Positions 31,346-41,681 are shown, counted from the stretch's first letter. The stretch: 64,000 nt of DNA from Bacillus sp. P14.5 (GCF_003316765.1 NZ_NIJF01000078.1:18-64017); one strand, 5' to 3'. The notes: generated by a model not told the origin, from the letters alone. Translations and numbers: made by a program.

Positions 31346-32686
31346 CTATTGGAGTTTCCCGCTTTTGAATCTCTGCTCATACTCTATTTCAGGCGGCTTA
31401 TTCTTGAACATTTTCACTAAAACGGTCACACAGAAGATGCCCAGGATAATATACAAGATCACGAATAGCAGGAAAGTCACTCCTACTCCATCCGCTTTGG
31501 TAGCGGCATCCGCAACCTTCATGTACCCTCTTAGTATCCATGGCTGCCTGCCTACCTCGGCATATATCCAGCCAAACTCGATTGCCAACATTGAAAGAGG
31601 ACCGCTGGCTACTATCCCCCATAGAAGAGGCTTGTTCCATTCATTCCGTTTCTTCCATTTCCAGAAAAGAACAAACAAAGATGTGATGAACAAAGTGAAC
31701 ATCCCTATTGAAACCATCGAATCAAATAGATAATGCACAAACAATGGAGGCAGTTCGTCTTCTGGAAACTCCTCAAGCCCGATAACTTCCGTATCAAAAG
31801 AATTTCCTGCCAGAAAGCTTAGAAAGCCGGGCAGCCTGATTTCATTATGAATTTCGTTATTTTCATCCAGCGTTCCAAAAATGACTAAATCTGCATTGCT
31901 TTCTGTTTCGAAATGCCACTCGGCAGCAGCAAGTTTTTCAGGCTGATATTCAGCAAGGAACTTGGCAGAAACATCGCCTGCAACTGCTGTCCCGACTGCA
32001 AAGATTAATCCGCACACCATTGTGAGGCGCAGAGCTTTCCTATGGTAGGCGCTTCCTTTATTTTTTAAAATGGCGAAAGCGGTTATGGCAGCCAGAATCA
32101 GTGCTGACGTCAGGTATGCTGAGGTTAAAACATGAAAAACCTTTGTTGGAGTCGCCGGATTGAACATTGCGGCAATCGGATCGATATTAACTGCCTTTCC
32201 TCCCTCAAGCTCAAACCCTTGAGGAGTATTCATGAATGCGTTCACCATGGTGATGAACAGCGCTGAAGCTGAAGAGCCGATAATAATTGGAATTGTTAAC
32301 AGCCAGTGGGTCATCCTGTTCTTGAAACGGTCCCAGGTGTATAAGTATATCCCTAAGAAAATCGCTTCAAAAAAGAAGGCGAAGGTCTCCATGAACAATG
32401 GAAGAGCAATCACCTGTCCTGCTACCTGCATAAAAGAAGGCCAAAGCAAGGACAGCTGTAAACCTATAGCGGTTCCTGTGACTACTCCCACAGCAACCGT
32501 AATGGTGAACCCTCTCGCCCACCTTCTTGCAAGTAATATGTAATGCCCGTCGTTTCTTTTGATCCCTATGAACTCTGCAATCGAGATCAGCACAGGAATC
32601 CCTACACCAATGGTTGCAAATATTATATGAAATGCCAGGGTCACTGAAGTGAGCATCCTGCTCAATATGACACTATCCAGCTCCAT
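31346..32686 (-). CDS. cydA: Cytochrome bd oxidase subunit I
   Basis: Carries the haems b558, b595 and d of the bd quinol oxidase, which reduces oxygen at low tension. 446 residues with about nine membrane spans, short Q-loop of the Gram-positive/CIO type, the haem region ARRWARGFTITVAVG, GRQPW (near 370) and the typical FMETFAFFFEAIFLG. ATG at 32686 after GGGGGGAGA. Similar to B. subtilis YthA. First gene of cydAB. Confidence 0.93.
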   Translation of the reverse strand: MELDSVILSRMLTSVTLAFHIIFATIGVGIPVLISIAEFIGIKRNDGHYILLARRWARGFTITVAVGVVTGTAIGLQLSLLWPSFMQVAGQVIALPLFMETFAFFFEAIFLGIYLYTWDRFKNRMTHWLLTIPIIIGSSASALFITMVNAFMNTPQGFELEGGKAVNIDPIAAMFNPATPTKVFHVLTSAYLTSALILAAITAFAILKNKGSAYHRKALRLTMVCGLIFAVGTAVAGDVSAKFLAEYQPEKLAAAEWHFETESNADLVIFGTLDENNEIHNEIRLPGFLSFLAGNSFDTEVIGLEEFPEDELPPLFVHYLFDSMVSIGMFTLFITSLFVLFWKWKKRNEWNKPLLWGIVASGPLSMLAIEFGWIYAEVGRQPWILRGYMKVADAATKADGVGVTFLLFVILYIILGIFCVTVLVKMFKNKPPEIEYEQRFKSGKLQ

Positions 32687-32967
32687 ACGTCTCCCCCCTA
32701 TCAATCTACTATACTTATAGATATCACTTTTTCACCATTATAAAACCTTTGGATGAGTTTGTGAAGTAATGAGCATTTTCTTTCGAAAAGAATTCAGCTT
32801 TACCCATAGTGGAAGTGATCGAAGGGGGAAGGTATTTTACTACCTCTTAATAACACTAAGTCTGTTTATCTTTCGGAGATATTTGCGATTACTCTGATTT
32901 TTTCTTTAAGTGTTGATGGGGACTATCCCTCTTAGTGCTTTAAACTGTTAAAGCATCATATATAGAA
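32687..32967. other. cydA upstream region
   Basis: About 280 bases without a gene, between the ABC-exporter terminator and cydA. A single TTGTGAA half-site occurs near 32758, but no full Rex box. Confidence 0.4.
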
Positions 32968-33006
32968 AAACAAAACCGCCCTTTATATAAGGACGGTTCT
33001 GTTTTT
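32968..33006 (-). terminator. ABC exporter operon terminator
   Basis: Stem with CCGTCC/GGGCGG and flanking AGAAC/GTTTT parts, then T-run on the minus strand, directly after the stop at 33007. Confidence 0.85.
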
Positions 33007-34830
33007 CTATATAACTTCAAGCATTTTAAATTGAGCTTTCACCAGGTGGAAGTATTCCCCCTGGTGGTCCATTAATTCATCATGACTTCCATGTTCGATG
33101 ATGTTTCCATGATCAAGCACAAAAATATTATCCGCTTCCCTGATTGTGGAAAGCCTGTGGGCAATCATGATGGCTGTACGGCCCTTAAGGAGTGTCCTCA
33201 ATGCTTCCTGGATCTGGACTTCCGTTTCAGTATCAATAGATGCAGTAGCCTCATCCAGGATGATGATCCTCGGATCTGCAAGAAGCGCCCTTGTAAAGGA
33301 AATCAGCTGCCTTTCACCTACCGACAGGATATTCCCTCTCTCTTCGACTTCCGTATCATACCCTTTAGGAAGTCTATTGATGAATTTGTGGGCGCCAACT
33401 GCCTTGGCTGCTTCCAATACGTCTTCATCTGAAGCATCCGGCCTTCCGAAGAGGATGTTTTCCTTAATCGTGCCGGAAAAAATAAATGTATCTTGCAGTA
33501 CGATGCTAATCTGGCTTCTCAAGCTGCCCAAGGATACGTCACGAAGGTCATGGCCGTCAATCTTGACTGATCCCCCTGTAGGATCATAGAAACGGCTGAC
33601 AAGATTGGCAATTGTTGTTTTGCCGGACCCGGTATGGCCAACAAGAGCAACGGTTTCCCCGGCTTTCATCTCAAGGGAGATATTATTTAGGGCTTTCCTC
33701 TTGCTTTCATAAGCAAAATCTACATTTTCAAACAGAATATGTCCATTGATATCCTTTAACACTTTGGCATTGGATTTTTCGCCGACATTCGGTTTTTCAT
33801 CAAGGAATTCGAAAATCCTCTCTGATGATGCCATCCCAACTAAAAGTTGATTATAAACCATACCCAACCTTGAAATCGGTTCCCAGAACATCCCCAAATA
33901 AAAGGCAAAGGAAACGAACTCACCCAATGTAATGGAATCTCCTTGAATCAATGCAGCACCAAACCAAATCAGGACAGCTGTACCGACCGCATTTGTCAAT
34001 TCGACCAGCGGCCTGAACATTGCACTTTTCCTTGTCGCATTCCTCCAGCTGTCAAAGCTTTCTGTATTGACGCCGTCAAAGAACTGCATATTCTCTTTCT
34101 CCTGAGTGAATGACTGGGTTACCCGGATTCCTTGAATGCTTTCATTCAGATGGGAATTCAACTTGGACTGCTTTAGGCGGACCACTTGCCATGATCTTCT
34201 GATTTTCTTTCTCAAACTAGTAGAGATGAAGAACATTAGCGGCAGAATGACCAGTACCGCAAGAGTCAATTGCGGGCTCAAAGTGAACAGGATGACAATG
34301 ATCCCTGCCAGCAGGAGCATATCCATAAGCAAGTTGATTACCCCATTCGTAAACAGCTCCTGAAGGGAATTAATGTCATTCATGATCCTGACCAGTATTG
34401 AGCCTGCCGAGCGCTGATCGAAGAATCTGTGTGAAAGCCGCTGCACATGCGAGAATAAATGCTTCCTCAGATCGTAAATAACTCCCTGCCCAAGCATATT
34501 CATCCATCGGATCCTCAGCACGTTGGCTATGTAACTGAGAACATAGAGGCCCGCAATGGAAATGATCAAGATGGTCAGCATGCTGCTGTCCCGTTCAATG
34601 ATTGCTTTGTCGAGTGTGTAGACACCGATCAGGATAGGGATGACCAGCCTGACCCCGGTAGTGATCAATACCATGATGACCGAAAGCGGCAGGAGGTTCT
34701 TTGAATATGGCTTCAAATAGGTTAAGAGCCTCCAAAGCTGTTTCCAGTTAAATGGTTTATCAATCACCTGGTCTGCAGAATAATAAAACCGCTCTAAAAT
34801 TTTCTGATTTGCTTTTTCCTTATATTTCAT
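33007..34830 (-). CDS. Heterodimeric ABC exporter, catalytic-Walker-B half
   Basis: A 607-residue half-transporter: six-span ABC exporter membrane domain (about 35–330) and ATPase domain (about 365–600). Walker A GHTGSGKTT, Walker B RIIILDEATASID with the catalytic Glu. The signature is LSVGE in place of LSGGQ. Together with the next gene it forms a pair with one working and one degenerate ATP site, as in BmrCD or TM287/288. Likely a multidrug or lipid exporter; substrate unknown. Preceded by 8 bases after the partner gene. Confidence 0.9.
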   Translation of the reverse strand: MKYKEKANQKILERFYYSADQVIDKPFNWKQLWRLLTYLKPYSKNLLPLSVIMVLITTGVRLVIPILIGVYTLDKAIIERDSSMLTILIISIAGLYVLSYIANVLRIRWMNMLGQGVIYDLRKHLFSHVQRLSHRFFDQRSAGSILVRIMNDINSLQELFTNGVINLLMDMLLLAGIIVILFTLSPQLTLAVLVILPLMFFISTSLRKKIRRSWQVVRLKQSKLNSHLNESIQGIRVTQSFTQEKENMQFFDGVNTESFDSWRNATRKSAMFRPLVELTNAVGTAVLIWFGAALIQGDSITLGEFVSFAFYLGMFWEPISRLGMVYNQLLVGMASSERIFEFLDEKPNVGEKSNAKVLKDINGHILFENVDFAYESKRKALNNISLEMKAGETVALVGHTGSGKTTIANLVSRFYDPTGGSVKIDGHDLRDVSLGSLRSQISIVLQDTFIFSGTIKENILFGRPDASDEDVLEAAKAVGAHKFINRLPKGYDTEVEERGNILSVGERQLISFTRALLADPRIIILDEATASIDTETEVQIQEALRTLLKGRTAIMIAHRLSTIREADNIFVLDHGNIIEHGSHDELMDHQGEYFHLVKAQFKMLEVI

Positions 34831-34838
34831 CGTCTCAC

Positions 34839-36593
34839 CTACCCCTGCTGTGATTGAAGGATTTTCTTCTGATCTTTATATTGAATATCATAAATCCGCT
34901 GGTACGGTCCCTTGTTTTTGAGCAGGAAGTCATGGACCCCGCGCTCCACAATTTTTCCGTTTTCGAGTACTATAATTTCATCGGCATGTTTCAACGAGGA
35001 AATACGATGCGCAATGATAAAGGTCGTTCGATCAGCCATGACTTCTTTAAAGCCTCTTTGGATTTTGAACTCCGTTTCCATGTCCACTGCACTTGTTGCA
35101 TCATCCAGGATCAATATGCTCGGATCTGTACAAATTGCACGGGCAATGGCAATGCGCTGTTTTTGTCCGCCGGAAAGGCCTAAGCCCCTTTCCCCCAGCT
35201 TTGTGTCGTACCCATCTTCAAGTTCTGCAATGAAATCATGAGCCTGTGCTCTTTTGGCAGCATCGATGATTTCTTCCATTGTAGCATCGGGTCTCCCATA
35301 GGAAATATTCGTCTTGATTGTAGATGAAAACAAGAAGGATTCCTGCAGAACAAATCCAATGTTTTTTCTCAAGGATTTAATGGCATAATCCTGCACCGGC
35401 CGTCCATCAATCAGGACTTCCCCTTCACTCGGCTCATAAAATCGGGTCATGAGGCTGGTGATGCTGGTTTTTCCGGAGCCGGTACCGCCTATCAGACCGA
35501 TGACTTTCCCTGGTTCCACCTTGAAGGAAATATCATCAAGCGCCTCTTCATCATTCTCTGTATATCTCAGCGTTACATTCTTAAACTCTACTTCACCTTT
35601 CATTCTCTCAACATTGACTGCATCCTCTTTATCAACAATGTCTTCTTTTGCTTCAAGAATTTCAAGCAGGCGTTCACCCGACGCCTTAGATTGGGAGAAT
35701 TGGTTAATTGTGAAGCCCAGGTTCATGATCGGCCAGATGATGTACCACAGCAAGCTGTAAAAGGCCACAAGCTCACCTGGTGATAAGCTGCCATTCATGA
35801 CCTGGAATCCGCCATACGAAAGCAGGAGGACAACACTGACATTCCCCAGAAACTCCATAAGCGGGAAATACTTTGCCCAAATATCAGATGTTAAAAGGTA
35901 CTTATCTTTATAATCACCATTTGACGCGTTAAATTTATTGATTTGGAAATCTTCCCTTGATAAAGATTTCACTGTATTGATGCCGCTGATATTCTCCTGG
36001 ACATTCGTATTCAGCCTTCCGAAGGACTTCCTGATTCCCCTGAAAGCCGGATGGACTGCTTTATCGAACTTATAGACAGACACAGCAAGAAATGGCAATG
36101 TAGCCAATGTCACGAACGTCAGCGAAGGAGAATAATAGAACATCACCCCGAAACTTAGTGTCACCAGCAGAACAAAACGAATCAATTCCGAGATTCCAAA
36201 TGAAAGGAAAAACCGGAAAGCCTCGACATCCGCTGTTAGTCTTGACATCAAGTCCCCTGTTTTAGCGTTATCATAATAACGGAACGGAAGATATTGAAGT
36301 TTTTCATACAGTTCGTTGCGCAGCCTGTATACACTTGTTATCCCAAACATATCCCCATTATATTGATGAATAAAAGTCGTGACACCCTTTATGGCCATGA
36401 TGAAAATAAAACCGAACGCCAGATAAGGCACCAGGCCAAACTCCCTCTGCAAGATGACATCATCGATTGTCCTCTGCAGGATGATCGGGTAAACCACAGT
36501 GATAGCCGTAACGAAAATCAGGAAGATAATCGATATGAAAAAGAACTTTTTGTACGGCCAGTAAAATTGCTTTAATTTTTTAAATGTATCCAT
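34839..36593 (-). CDS. Heterodimeric ABC exporter, degenerate-Walker-B half
   Basis: A 584-residue half-transporter: six-span membrane domain (about 15–310) and ATPase domain (about 340–575). Walker A GGTGSGKTS, signature LSGGQ intact, but Walker B reads SILILDDATSAVD: Asp replaces the catalytic Glu. Its Walker site faces the partner's odd LSVGE signature, so that ATP site should be weak, while its LSGGQ completes the partner's working site. Start at ATG 36593; first gene of the two-gene operon. Confidence 0.9.
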   Translation of the reverse strand: MDTFKKLKQFYWPYKKFFFISIIFLIFVTAITVVYPIILQRTIDDVILQREFGLVPYLAFGFIFIMAIKGVTTFIHQYNGDMFGITSVYRLRNELYEKLQYLPFRYYDNAKTGDLMSRLTADVEAFRFFLSFGISELIRFVLLVTLSFGVMFYYSPSLTFVTLATLPFLAVSVYKFDKAVHPAFRGIRKSFGRLNTNVQENISGINTVKSLSREDFQINKFNASNGDYKDKYLLTSDIWAKYFPLMEFLGNVSVVLLLSYGGFQVMNGSLSPGELVAFYSLLWYIIWPIMNLGFTINQFSQSKASGERLLEILEAKEDIVDKEDAVNVERMKGEVEFKNVTLRYTENDEEALDDISFKVEPGKVIGLIGGTGSGKTSITSLMTRFYEPSEGEVLIDGRPVQDYAIKSLRKNIGFVLQESFLFSSTIKTNISYGRPDATMEEIIDAAKRAQAHDFIAELEDGYDTKLGERGLGLSGGQKQRIAIARAICTDPSILILDDATSAVDMETEFKIQRGFKEVMADRTTFIIAHRISSLKHADEIIVLENGKIVERGVHDFLLKNKGPYQRIYDIQYKDQKKILQSQQG

Positions 36594-36747
36594 TTATTTT
36601 CCCCCTCTCTTTGATGCAAAAAATTCACGTACTATTAAATATATCGGGTTTCGAAATATATTTCCACCTTTTTATTTGAATTTTTACTTTTTTAAGAATC
36701 CTCCGTCAATTTCCGTTTAGTTATATACAGTTTACTTATGTAAAAAT

Positions 36748-36780
36748 AAAATAAGATCGGCCAGTTGACCGATCTTATTT
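36748..36780 (-). terminator. ykuV terminator
   Basis: Stem AAATAAGATCGGTCAA with TTGGCCGATCTTATTTT (one G·T pair), just after ykuV. Confidence 0.88.
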
Positions 36781-36793
36781 CATCTATTAGTGC

Positions 36794-37249
36794 TTATTCG
36801 CTTTTCTCCATTTCATCCAAAACACGATTGACACGTTTTTCTAGCATCTTCATCCCGCTTCCGCCAGCTTGGAAGTGACGAAGCTTTCCTTCCTTATCAA
36901 ATACATAATAGGCAGGAACATATTGGTTTTCAAAGGCTTCTGTCAATTTGTGCTCGCTGTCGACAAAAATAGGTTGTGTGATATCATGTTTGCTGGCTGC
37001 AGACTTGATTTTCTCCAAGTTTAAATCATCTTCCGAACGCGGCATATGGACAGCGATGACATTTAATTTCTCCTTATACTTATCCCTGAATTCATTTATC
37101 TGAGGCATAGCCTCTTTACAAAGATGGCAGCTGATAGACCAAAAATGAAATAATGTTGGCTTCTCCCCTGTCAGCTCCTCCTTGGTCACTTGACCATTCA
37201 GCCACTCGGCAGCTCCTGTCAATTCGGGCATTTCTGCACGTAATCTCAT
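36794..37249 (-). CDS. ykuV: Thiol-disulfide oxidoreductase YkuV
   Basis: A 151-residue thioredoxin-fold protein with active site CHLC in FWSISCHLCKEAMP (near 36–48), cis-Pro in YVPAYYVF, and a TlpA-like insert. No signal peptide, so cytosolic. Nearly identical layout to B. subtilis YkuV. It follows ykuU by 78 bases, so it may serve as its electron donor (inference). Confidence 0.95.
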   Translation of the reverse strand: MRLRAEMPELTGAAEWLNGQVTKEELTGEKPTLFHFWSISCHLCKEAMPQINEFRDKYKEKLNVIAVHMPRSEDDLNLEKIKSAASKHDITQPIFVDSEHKLTEAFENQYVPAYYVFDKEGKLRHFQAGGSGMKMLEKRVNRVLDEMEKSE

Positions 37250-37327
37250 TTAAACTCCTCCTTAATATTTCTTTCTATGAATATTGTAAAAGAGCCTGAC
37301 AAATAGGCAGGCTCATAAGAATGGTCA

Positions 37328-37870
37328 TTATAGAGTTTTCTGTCCAGGCTTCCAGTTGGCAGGGCAAAGTCCGCCTGTTTGTAAAGCTTGAAGAACACGC
37401 AGGGTTTCTTCAACATCCCTGCCAATATTGTTATGAAAAACGGTTTGATATTGAAGTTCTCCTTCGGGATTAACTATATATAACCCTCGTAGTGCAACAC
37501 CTTCTTCTTCAATCAGCACACCATAATCACGCGATACAGCATGGTTAGTATCTGCTGCGAGCGGGTATCTTAGCTCACCAAGCCCGTTCTCTTTTCGGCC
37601 GGTGTTGATCCAAGCCAAATGTGTATGGATCGTATCTGTGGAGACCCCTATTACTTCCGCATCAAGATCTTCGAATTCGTCATAGCGGTCTGACATTGCA
37701 GTGATCTCAGTTGGACAGACGAATGTGAAATCCATTGGATAAAAGAATAATACGGTCCATTTGTCATTTTTCATGTTTTCTTCAAGACTTACTTTACCGA
37801 ATTCTTTGTTTGGCAATACTGCGTCCATTTCGAATCGGGGAGCTTGTTTACCTACCATGCGTTCTGCCAT
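37328..37870 (-). CDS. ykuU: 2-Cys peroxiredoxin YkuU
   Basis: A 180-residue AhpC/Prx1-type peroxidase. The peroxidatic Cys is in FYPMDFTFVCPTE (near 52) and the resolving Cys in GGLCPANW (near 170). Reduces hydrogen peroxide and organic peroxides. GGAGGTATTT precedes the ATG. Operon with ykuV as in B. subtilis. Confidence 0.95.
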   Translation of the reverse strand: MAERMVGKQAPRFEMDAVLPNKEFGKVSLEENMKNDKWTVLFFYPMDFTFVCPTEITAMSDRYDEFEDLDAEVIGVSTDTIHTHLAWINTGRKENGLGELRYPLAADTNHAVSRDYGVLIEEEGVALRGLYIVNPEGELQYQTVFHNNIGRDVEETLRVLQALQTGGLCPANWKPGQKTL

Positions 37871-38116
37871 GAATAAATACCTCCAAAGATTTTTTTGAAT
37901 AATAATCTGCTCTTCTCTGCTGAAATACAGGGTCTAATTAAGATGAATTACTTACCTAAAACATTTTGTCCCTTTTTCCCGAAACTAAACCTGTAATGAA
38001 TAAAAATCAACACTTGTAATAAAGCTTTCATCAATACTGGTGCTGCAATGGGTAGCAGGCAATTTTCTTTCATTCAGCCTCATCCACCGAATACCTTTTA
38101 CAATCTCTTATTATAA

Positions 38117-38307
38117 GGCTCTTTTCATAAACTTCGTGGCTATTCAATACTAATTCCCGGAAAAACAACCTTAATTCTCCTGAATAACCTATTTAACATG
38201 AAAAGAAAAGGGCTGATCCCACCGATTAGAGTATAAACCTTAGTACCCGGGGAAAAATCCGGCTTTTGGGATTTTTTCGAAGGCAGCAATGTATGCGAAA
38301 ATAGCCC
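38117..38307 (-). repeat. MITE-like element R4, copy f
   Basis: Left end GGCTCTTTTCATAAACTTC then GTGGCTATTC. Right end, reverse complemented, GGGCTATTTTCGCATAC then ATTGCTGCCTTCG. Interior block CCAAAAGCCGGATTTTTCCCC on the minus strand corresponds to copy b. Both ends are present; about 190 bases. Confidence 0.75.
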
Positions 38308-38355
38308 ATAATAAATCGTAACATGAAATTGTACTGAAATAAAACAATCTCATTT

Positions 38356-38384
38356 TTGACAACACTATTGAAGTTATGTATATA
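38356..38384 (+). promoter_or_regulatory. ykuT promoter (sigma-A type)
   Basis: TTGACA, 17 bases, TATATA. The perfect -35 makes this the clearest promoter in the window. It lies 57 bases before the ykuT start and just after the R4 element. Confidence 0.75.
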
Positions 38385-38440
38385 CTTATAGGGTCTTTTT
38401 GGTGGTACATATATTATTAATCTAGAAAGGAATGACAATA

Positions 38441-39307
38441 ATGGATTTTATTTTAGGCTTAAATGGATTTACAGAGAGAATATATGATTTTGATTGGACA
38501 GGACTTTTCATCACACTCGGGATTTCCTTCCTTCAAATCATTGCTATTTATATTGCTTTTCTGATAGTTAAAGGGTTCGGAAACAAGGTTCTGCATAGAG
38601 CTTTCAGCAGGTATAGTGAGAGAAACAGCGTCTCCACGGCAAGAGCACAAACCTTGGAGAGCCTTGCGAAAAACATTTTCTCCTACGTATTGATTTTTAT
38701 ATTCTTCGTCACGATCCTGCAAATATTCGGCATACAGGTGACAGCCATCCTGGCAGGCGCCGGCATCATTGGTCTTGCAGTTGGATTTGGTGCGCAGGGA
38801 CTGGTCAGCGATGTTGTAACGGGCTTCTTCATCCTGCTTGAAAAGCAGATTGATGTCGGGGATTTTGTCACAGCAGGAAGTTTTTCAGGAATCGTTGAGG
38901 CAGTGGGATTAAGAACAACTCAGATACGCAGTTTTGATGGTACATTAAATTTCCTGCCTAACAGGGAAATCACCAGTTTGAGTAATCACTCCAGAGGAAA
39001 CATGCGGGCACTTGTCGATATTGGCATCTCTTATGATGATGATATTGATAAAGCCATCACAGTTCTTCAGCAGGTGTGTGACAAGGTGGCAGCCGAAGAT
39101 GAGAATATCGTTGAAGGCCCTAATGTAATCGGTGTTCAGGGCCTTGGGGCGTCAGATGTGGTTATCAGGGTGATTGGAAAGACAAAAAATATGGAACAAT
39201 GGGGTGTGGAACGAAAGCTTCGCAAAGCCCTTAAAGAAGCACTCGACCAAAACGGCATTGAAATTCCTTACCCTCATCAGGTTTATATTGAAAAGAAAGA
39301 ACAATAA
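38441..39307 (+). CDS. ykuT: Small-conductance mechanosensitive channel (MscS family)
   Basis: A 288-residue channel that opens under hypo-osmotic shock. Three membrane spans (about 17–42, 70–90, 94–125); the last is the pore helix with AGAGIIGLAVGFGAQGLV. Then the beta domain (GSFSGIVEAVGLRTTQIRSFDG) and alpha/beta C-terminus. The ATG at 38441 has GAAAGGA 9 bases upstream; the ATG at 38432 touches that site and is less likely. Confidence 0.93.
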   Translation: MDFILGLNGFTERIYDFDWTGLFITLGISFLQIIAIYIAFLIVKGFGNKVLHRAFSRYSERNSVSTARAQTLESLAKNIFSYVLIFIFFVTILQIFGIQVTAILAGAGIIGLAVGFGAQGLVSDVVTGFFILLEKQIDVGDFVTAGSFSGIVEAVGLRTTQIRSFDGTLNFLPNREITSLSNHSRGNMRALVDIGISYDDDIDKAITVLQQVCDKVAAEDENIVEGPNVIGVQGLGASDVVIRVIGKTKNMEQWGVERKLRKALKEALDQNGIEIPYPHQVYIEKKEQ

Positions 39308-39309
39308 TC

Positions 39310-39347
39310 AAAAAACAACGTCCAATTCCGGGACGTTGTTTTTTTGT
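39310..39347 (+). terminator. ykuT terminator
   Basis: Stem AAAACAACGTCC with GGACGTTGTTTT around AATTCCG, then T-run. Confidence 0.92.
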
Positions 39348-39605
39348 GTCAATTATTTTAAAAGTTCTCCGCATAAAAAAGACTGGTTCAGATTCCCGAT
39401 CATCCTTAAACTATTTAGATGACTTAAACGCATATTTGATAGCTGAGAGAGCCCCCGCAGGAGTTTTCTAAATGATTGTTCCTTTTAGTGCTCCTTCGAC
39501 TCCATTCCCAGTCTATGATGATGTGAAGAATAGAGTCGAAGGCAAACACCTCTGCTGGACTAACGTCTTCATGGCTGCAGCCCTGTTCTTCACCAAAACA
39601 GAGTT

Positions 39606-40727
39606 TTATAAAGTTTTGATATAATCAGTTAAAGTAGATATAGCAAATTCAATGGCACCTTCATCTGGATTTAATCTTGCATGATGAAGTCCGTATTCTG
39701 AATTTACCCCCAGCCAGAACATAAAGCCCGGAATTTCCTCCAGCATGTAACCGAAATCTTCCCCCGTCATAGCTTCATCACAAATAACAAGGTCGACATT
39801 TTCTTTTGCCTGGAGAAATTCAATGAACCTCCTTGTCGCTTTTTCTTCATTGAAGACCTGTCGGTACATACTGCCGTAATCAATGACAGCCTCACACTCA
39901 TAGCCAACTTTGATTCCCTCTACCAGTGCTTGAATTCTTTGTTTCACACTGCTCATGGACTCAGCGGATAAGGTTCTGATTGTTCCTTCGAGCCTTGCTG
40001 TTTCAGCGATAATATTTTGAACGGTACCGCCAGTGATTTTACCTATGGTTACAACCGCGCTGTCAAGAGGGTTGATGTTTCTTGCGACAACTGTCTGCAG
40101 CTGCGTCACGAGCATGGCGGCTGCGACAACCATATCTTTGGTGTGGTGAGGATAGGCTGCATGGCCTCCCTTTCCCTTAAGGTCGATGAACAGCTCAGAA
40201 GTGTTGGCAAACAGCAGCCCTTCCTTAACGGCTATAGTACCAACCTCATATTCAGGTGCAATATGGAGCCCGATAATGAAGTCGGGTTTCCACTCTTTCA
40301 TCACATCACTTTCAAGCATGGGCTTCGCTCCGCCTGGCCCTTCTTCGGCAGGCTGGAAGATGAACAATAGATGATCATCAATAGGATTTCTTGCAAAATA
40401 GGTCAACATCCCAAGAGCAATGCTCATGTGGAAATCATGGCCGCACGCATGCATCCTTCCCTCATGTTCTGAATGGAAGGGCAGGCTGGTGTTTTCCTCG
40501 ATCGGCAGCCCGTCGATATCTGTACGATAGCCGACCGTCTTACCGGGATTGTTTCCTGCCAGTCTGACAAACAATCCCGTTTTCCACTTTTTCACTTCTA
40601 TTCTTTCCTGAGGCAGGCTTTCAATATAGGAAAGCAGATATTTTTGTGTTTTATATTCTTGGAACCCAAGTTCAGGGATTTTATGAAGATCCCTTCTAAT
40701 TTTAATAAATGGATTGATTTCCGGCAT
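39606..40727 (-). CDS. dapL: N-acetyldiaminopimelate deacetylase
   Basis: M20-family metal peptidase that removes acetyl from N-acetyl-LL-diaminopimelate in the acetylase branch of lysine/peptidoglycan synthesis. 373 residues (B. subtilis YkuR): metal ligands in ACGHDFH (near 93–99), EEGPGG (near 127–132) and the dimerisation domain in the middle. AGGAGG precedes the ATG. It follows dapH, with a hairpin between. Confidence 0.95.
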   Translation of the reverse strand: MPEINPFIKIRRDLHKIPELGFQEYKTQKYLLSYIESLPQERIEVKKWKTGLFVRLAGNNPGKTVGYRTDIDGLPIEENTSLPFHSEHEGRMHACGHDFHMSIALGMLTYFARNPIDDHLLFIFQPAEEGPGGAKPMLESDVMKEWKPDFIIGLHIAPEYEVGTIAVKEGLLFANTSELFIDLKGKGGHAAYPHHTKDMVVAAAMLVTQLQTVVARNINPLDSAVVTIGKITGGTVQNIIAETARLEGTIRTLSAESMSSVKQRIQALVEGIKVGYECEAVIDYGSMYRQVFNEEKATRRFIEFLQAKENVDLVICDEAMTGEDFGYMLEEIPGFMFWLGVNSEYGLHHARLNPDEGAIEFAISTLTDYIKTL

Positions 40728-40761
40728 CCTAATGCCTCCTTTCTTATTGCTTACACTTAAA

Positions 40762-40801
40762 TGAAAAGGACTGAAGCCGAATGGCCGTCAGTCCTTTTTA
40801 T
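40762..40801 (-). terminator. Hairpin between dapH and dapL
   Basis: AAAGGACTGA with TCAGTCCTTT around a GC-rich loop, then TTCATTT. It would reduce, rather than stop, transcription into dapL, since the two genes are one pathway on one strand (inference). Confidence 0.75.
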
Positions 40802-40837
40802 CCAACCGTTATATGACCACACATCAGCCCAAGATCC

Positions 40838-41548
40838 TTACAGTTGTCTCAGCTCTTGTTTGATCTCTGTCTTGGATTTTGTTTTTTCATCGATTTCTTT
40901 AATGACTTTAGCCGGCGTACCTGCTACAACGGTGTATGGAGGCACATCTTCAACTACGATCGCTCCCGCAGCAACAACGGCACCTTTTCCAACCGTTACT
41001 CCTTCAAGAACCACTGCATTCGCTCCTACCACTACATCATCTTCAATCACGACAGGCTTAGCGGACGGCGGCTCGATTACTCCTGCCAGGACAGAGCCTG
41101 CACCTATATGGCAATTTTTGCCGACAGTTGCGCGCCCTCCAAGCACGACATTCATATCAATCATTGTGCCTTCACCGATCACAGATCCGATATTAATGGA
41201 AGCACCCATCATGATGACAGCATTATCTCCGATTTCCACTTGGTCACGAATAATCGCGCCAGGTTCGATACGTGCTTTGATGCCTTTCATATCAAGCAAA
41301 GGAATCGCGGAGTTACGGCGGTCATTTTCCACAACATAATCGACAATGTTGTCTTTGTTGTTTTCCAGAGCCTCGGAAATTTCTGCCCATTCACCGAACA
41401 CAACACCAGACTCCCCATTTATGAAGCTTTTAGCATTTTCGCCAAAGTTTATACCAGAAAGGTTTCCTTTCACATACACTTTGACTGGTGTGGATTTCGT
41501 GCTATTTTGAATAAATGAAATGATTTCATTTGCATCCATTTGTTTCAT
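40838..41548 (-). CDS. dapH: Tetrahydrodipicolinate N-acetyltransferase
   Basis: Adds acetyl to tetrahydrodipicolinate in lysine/diaminopimelate synthesis. 236 residues, nearly the same as B. subtilis YkuQ: N-terminal alpha domain (about 1–85), then a left-handed beta-helix with hexapeptide repeats ([19 protein letters not shown]..), and C-terminal [13 protein letters not shown] at 41548 behind AGGGGGTTAC. Confidence 0.97.
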   Translation of the reverse strand: MKQMDANEIISFIQNSTKSTPVKVYVKGNLSGINFGENAKSFINGESGVVFGEWAEISEALENNKDNIVDYVVENDRRNSAIPLLDMKGIKARIEPGAIIRDQVEIGDNAVIMMGASINIGSVIGEGTMIDMNVVLGGRATVGKNCHIGAGSVLAGVIEPPSAKPVVIEDDVVVGANAVVLEGVTVGKGAVVAAGAIVVEDVPPYTVVAGTPAKVIKEIDEKTKSKTEIKQELRQL

Positions 41549-41681
41549 TTATGTAACCCCCTAAAAAAATATGTATAAATTCAGAAATCTAATAACACTT
41601 TACCAAATTAAAGGACGAAAGACAAGAATTCTAATTAATATCGTCGGTTTTAATTTCAATGATGTTTCAATAATTAGAGCA

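Larger units (their letters stand above)
37871..38440. other. Gap ykuU/ykuT holding an R4 element and a promoter
   Basis: About 570 bases. Contains the R4 copy at 38117–38307 and a good promoter before ykuT. No gene seen. Confidence 0.6.

Noticed and set aside
32750-32780. Rex (NADH) operator before cydA
   Set aside because: Only one TTGTGAA half-site is present; the other half (TTCACAA) is missing at the right distance.
39420-39600. Another R1 copy
   Set aside because: CCCGCAGGAG and CTGGACTAACGTC recall R1, but the arms and order do not match; too decayed to call.
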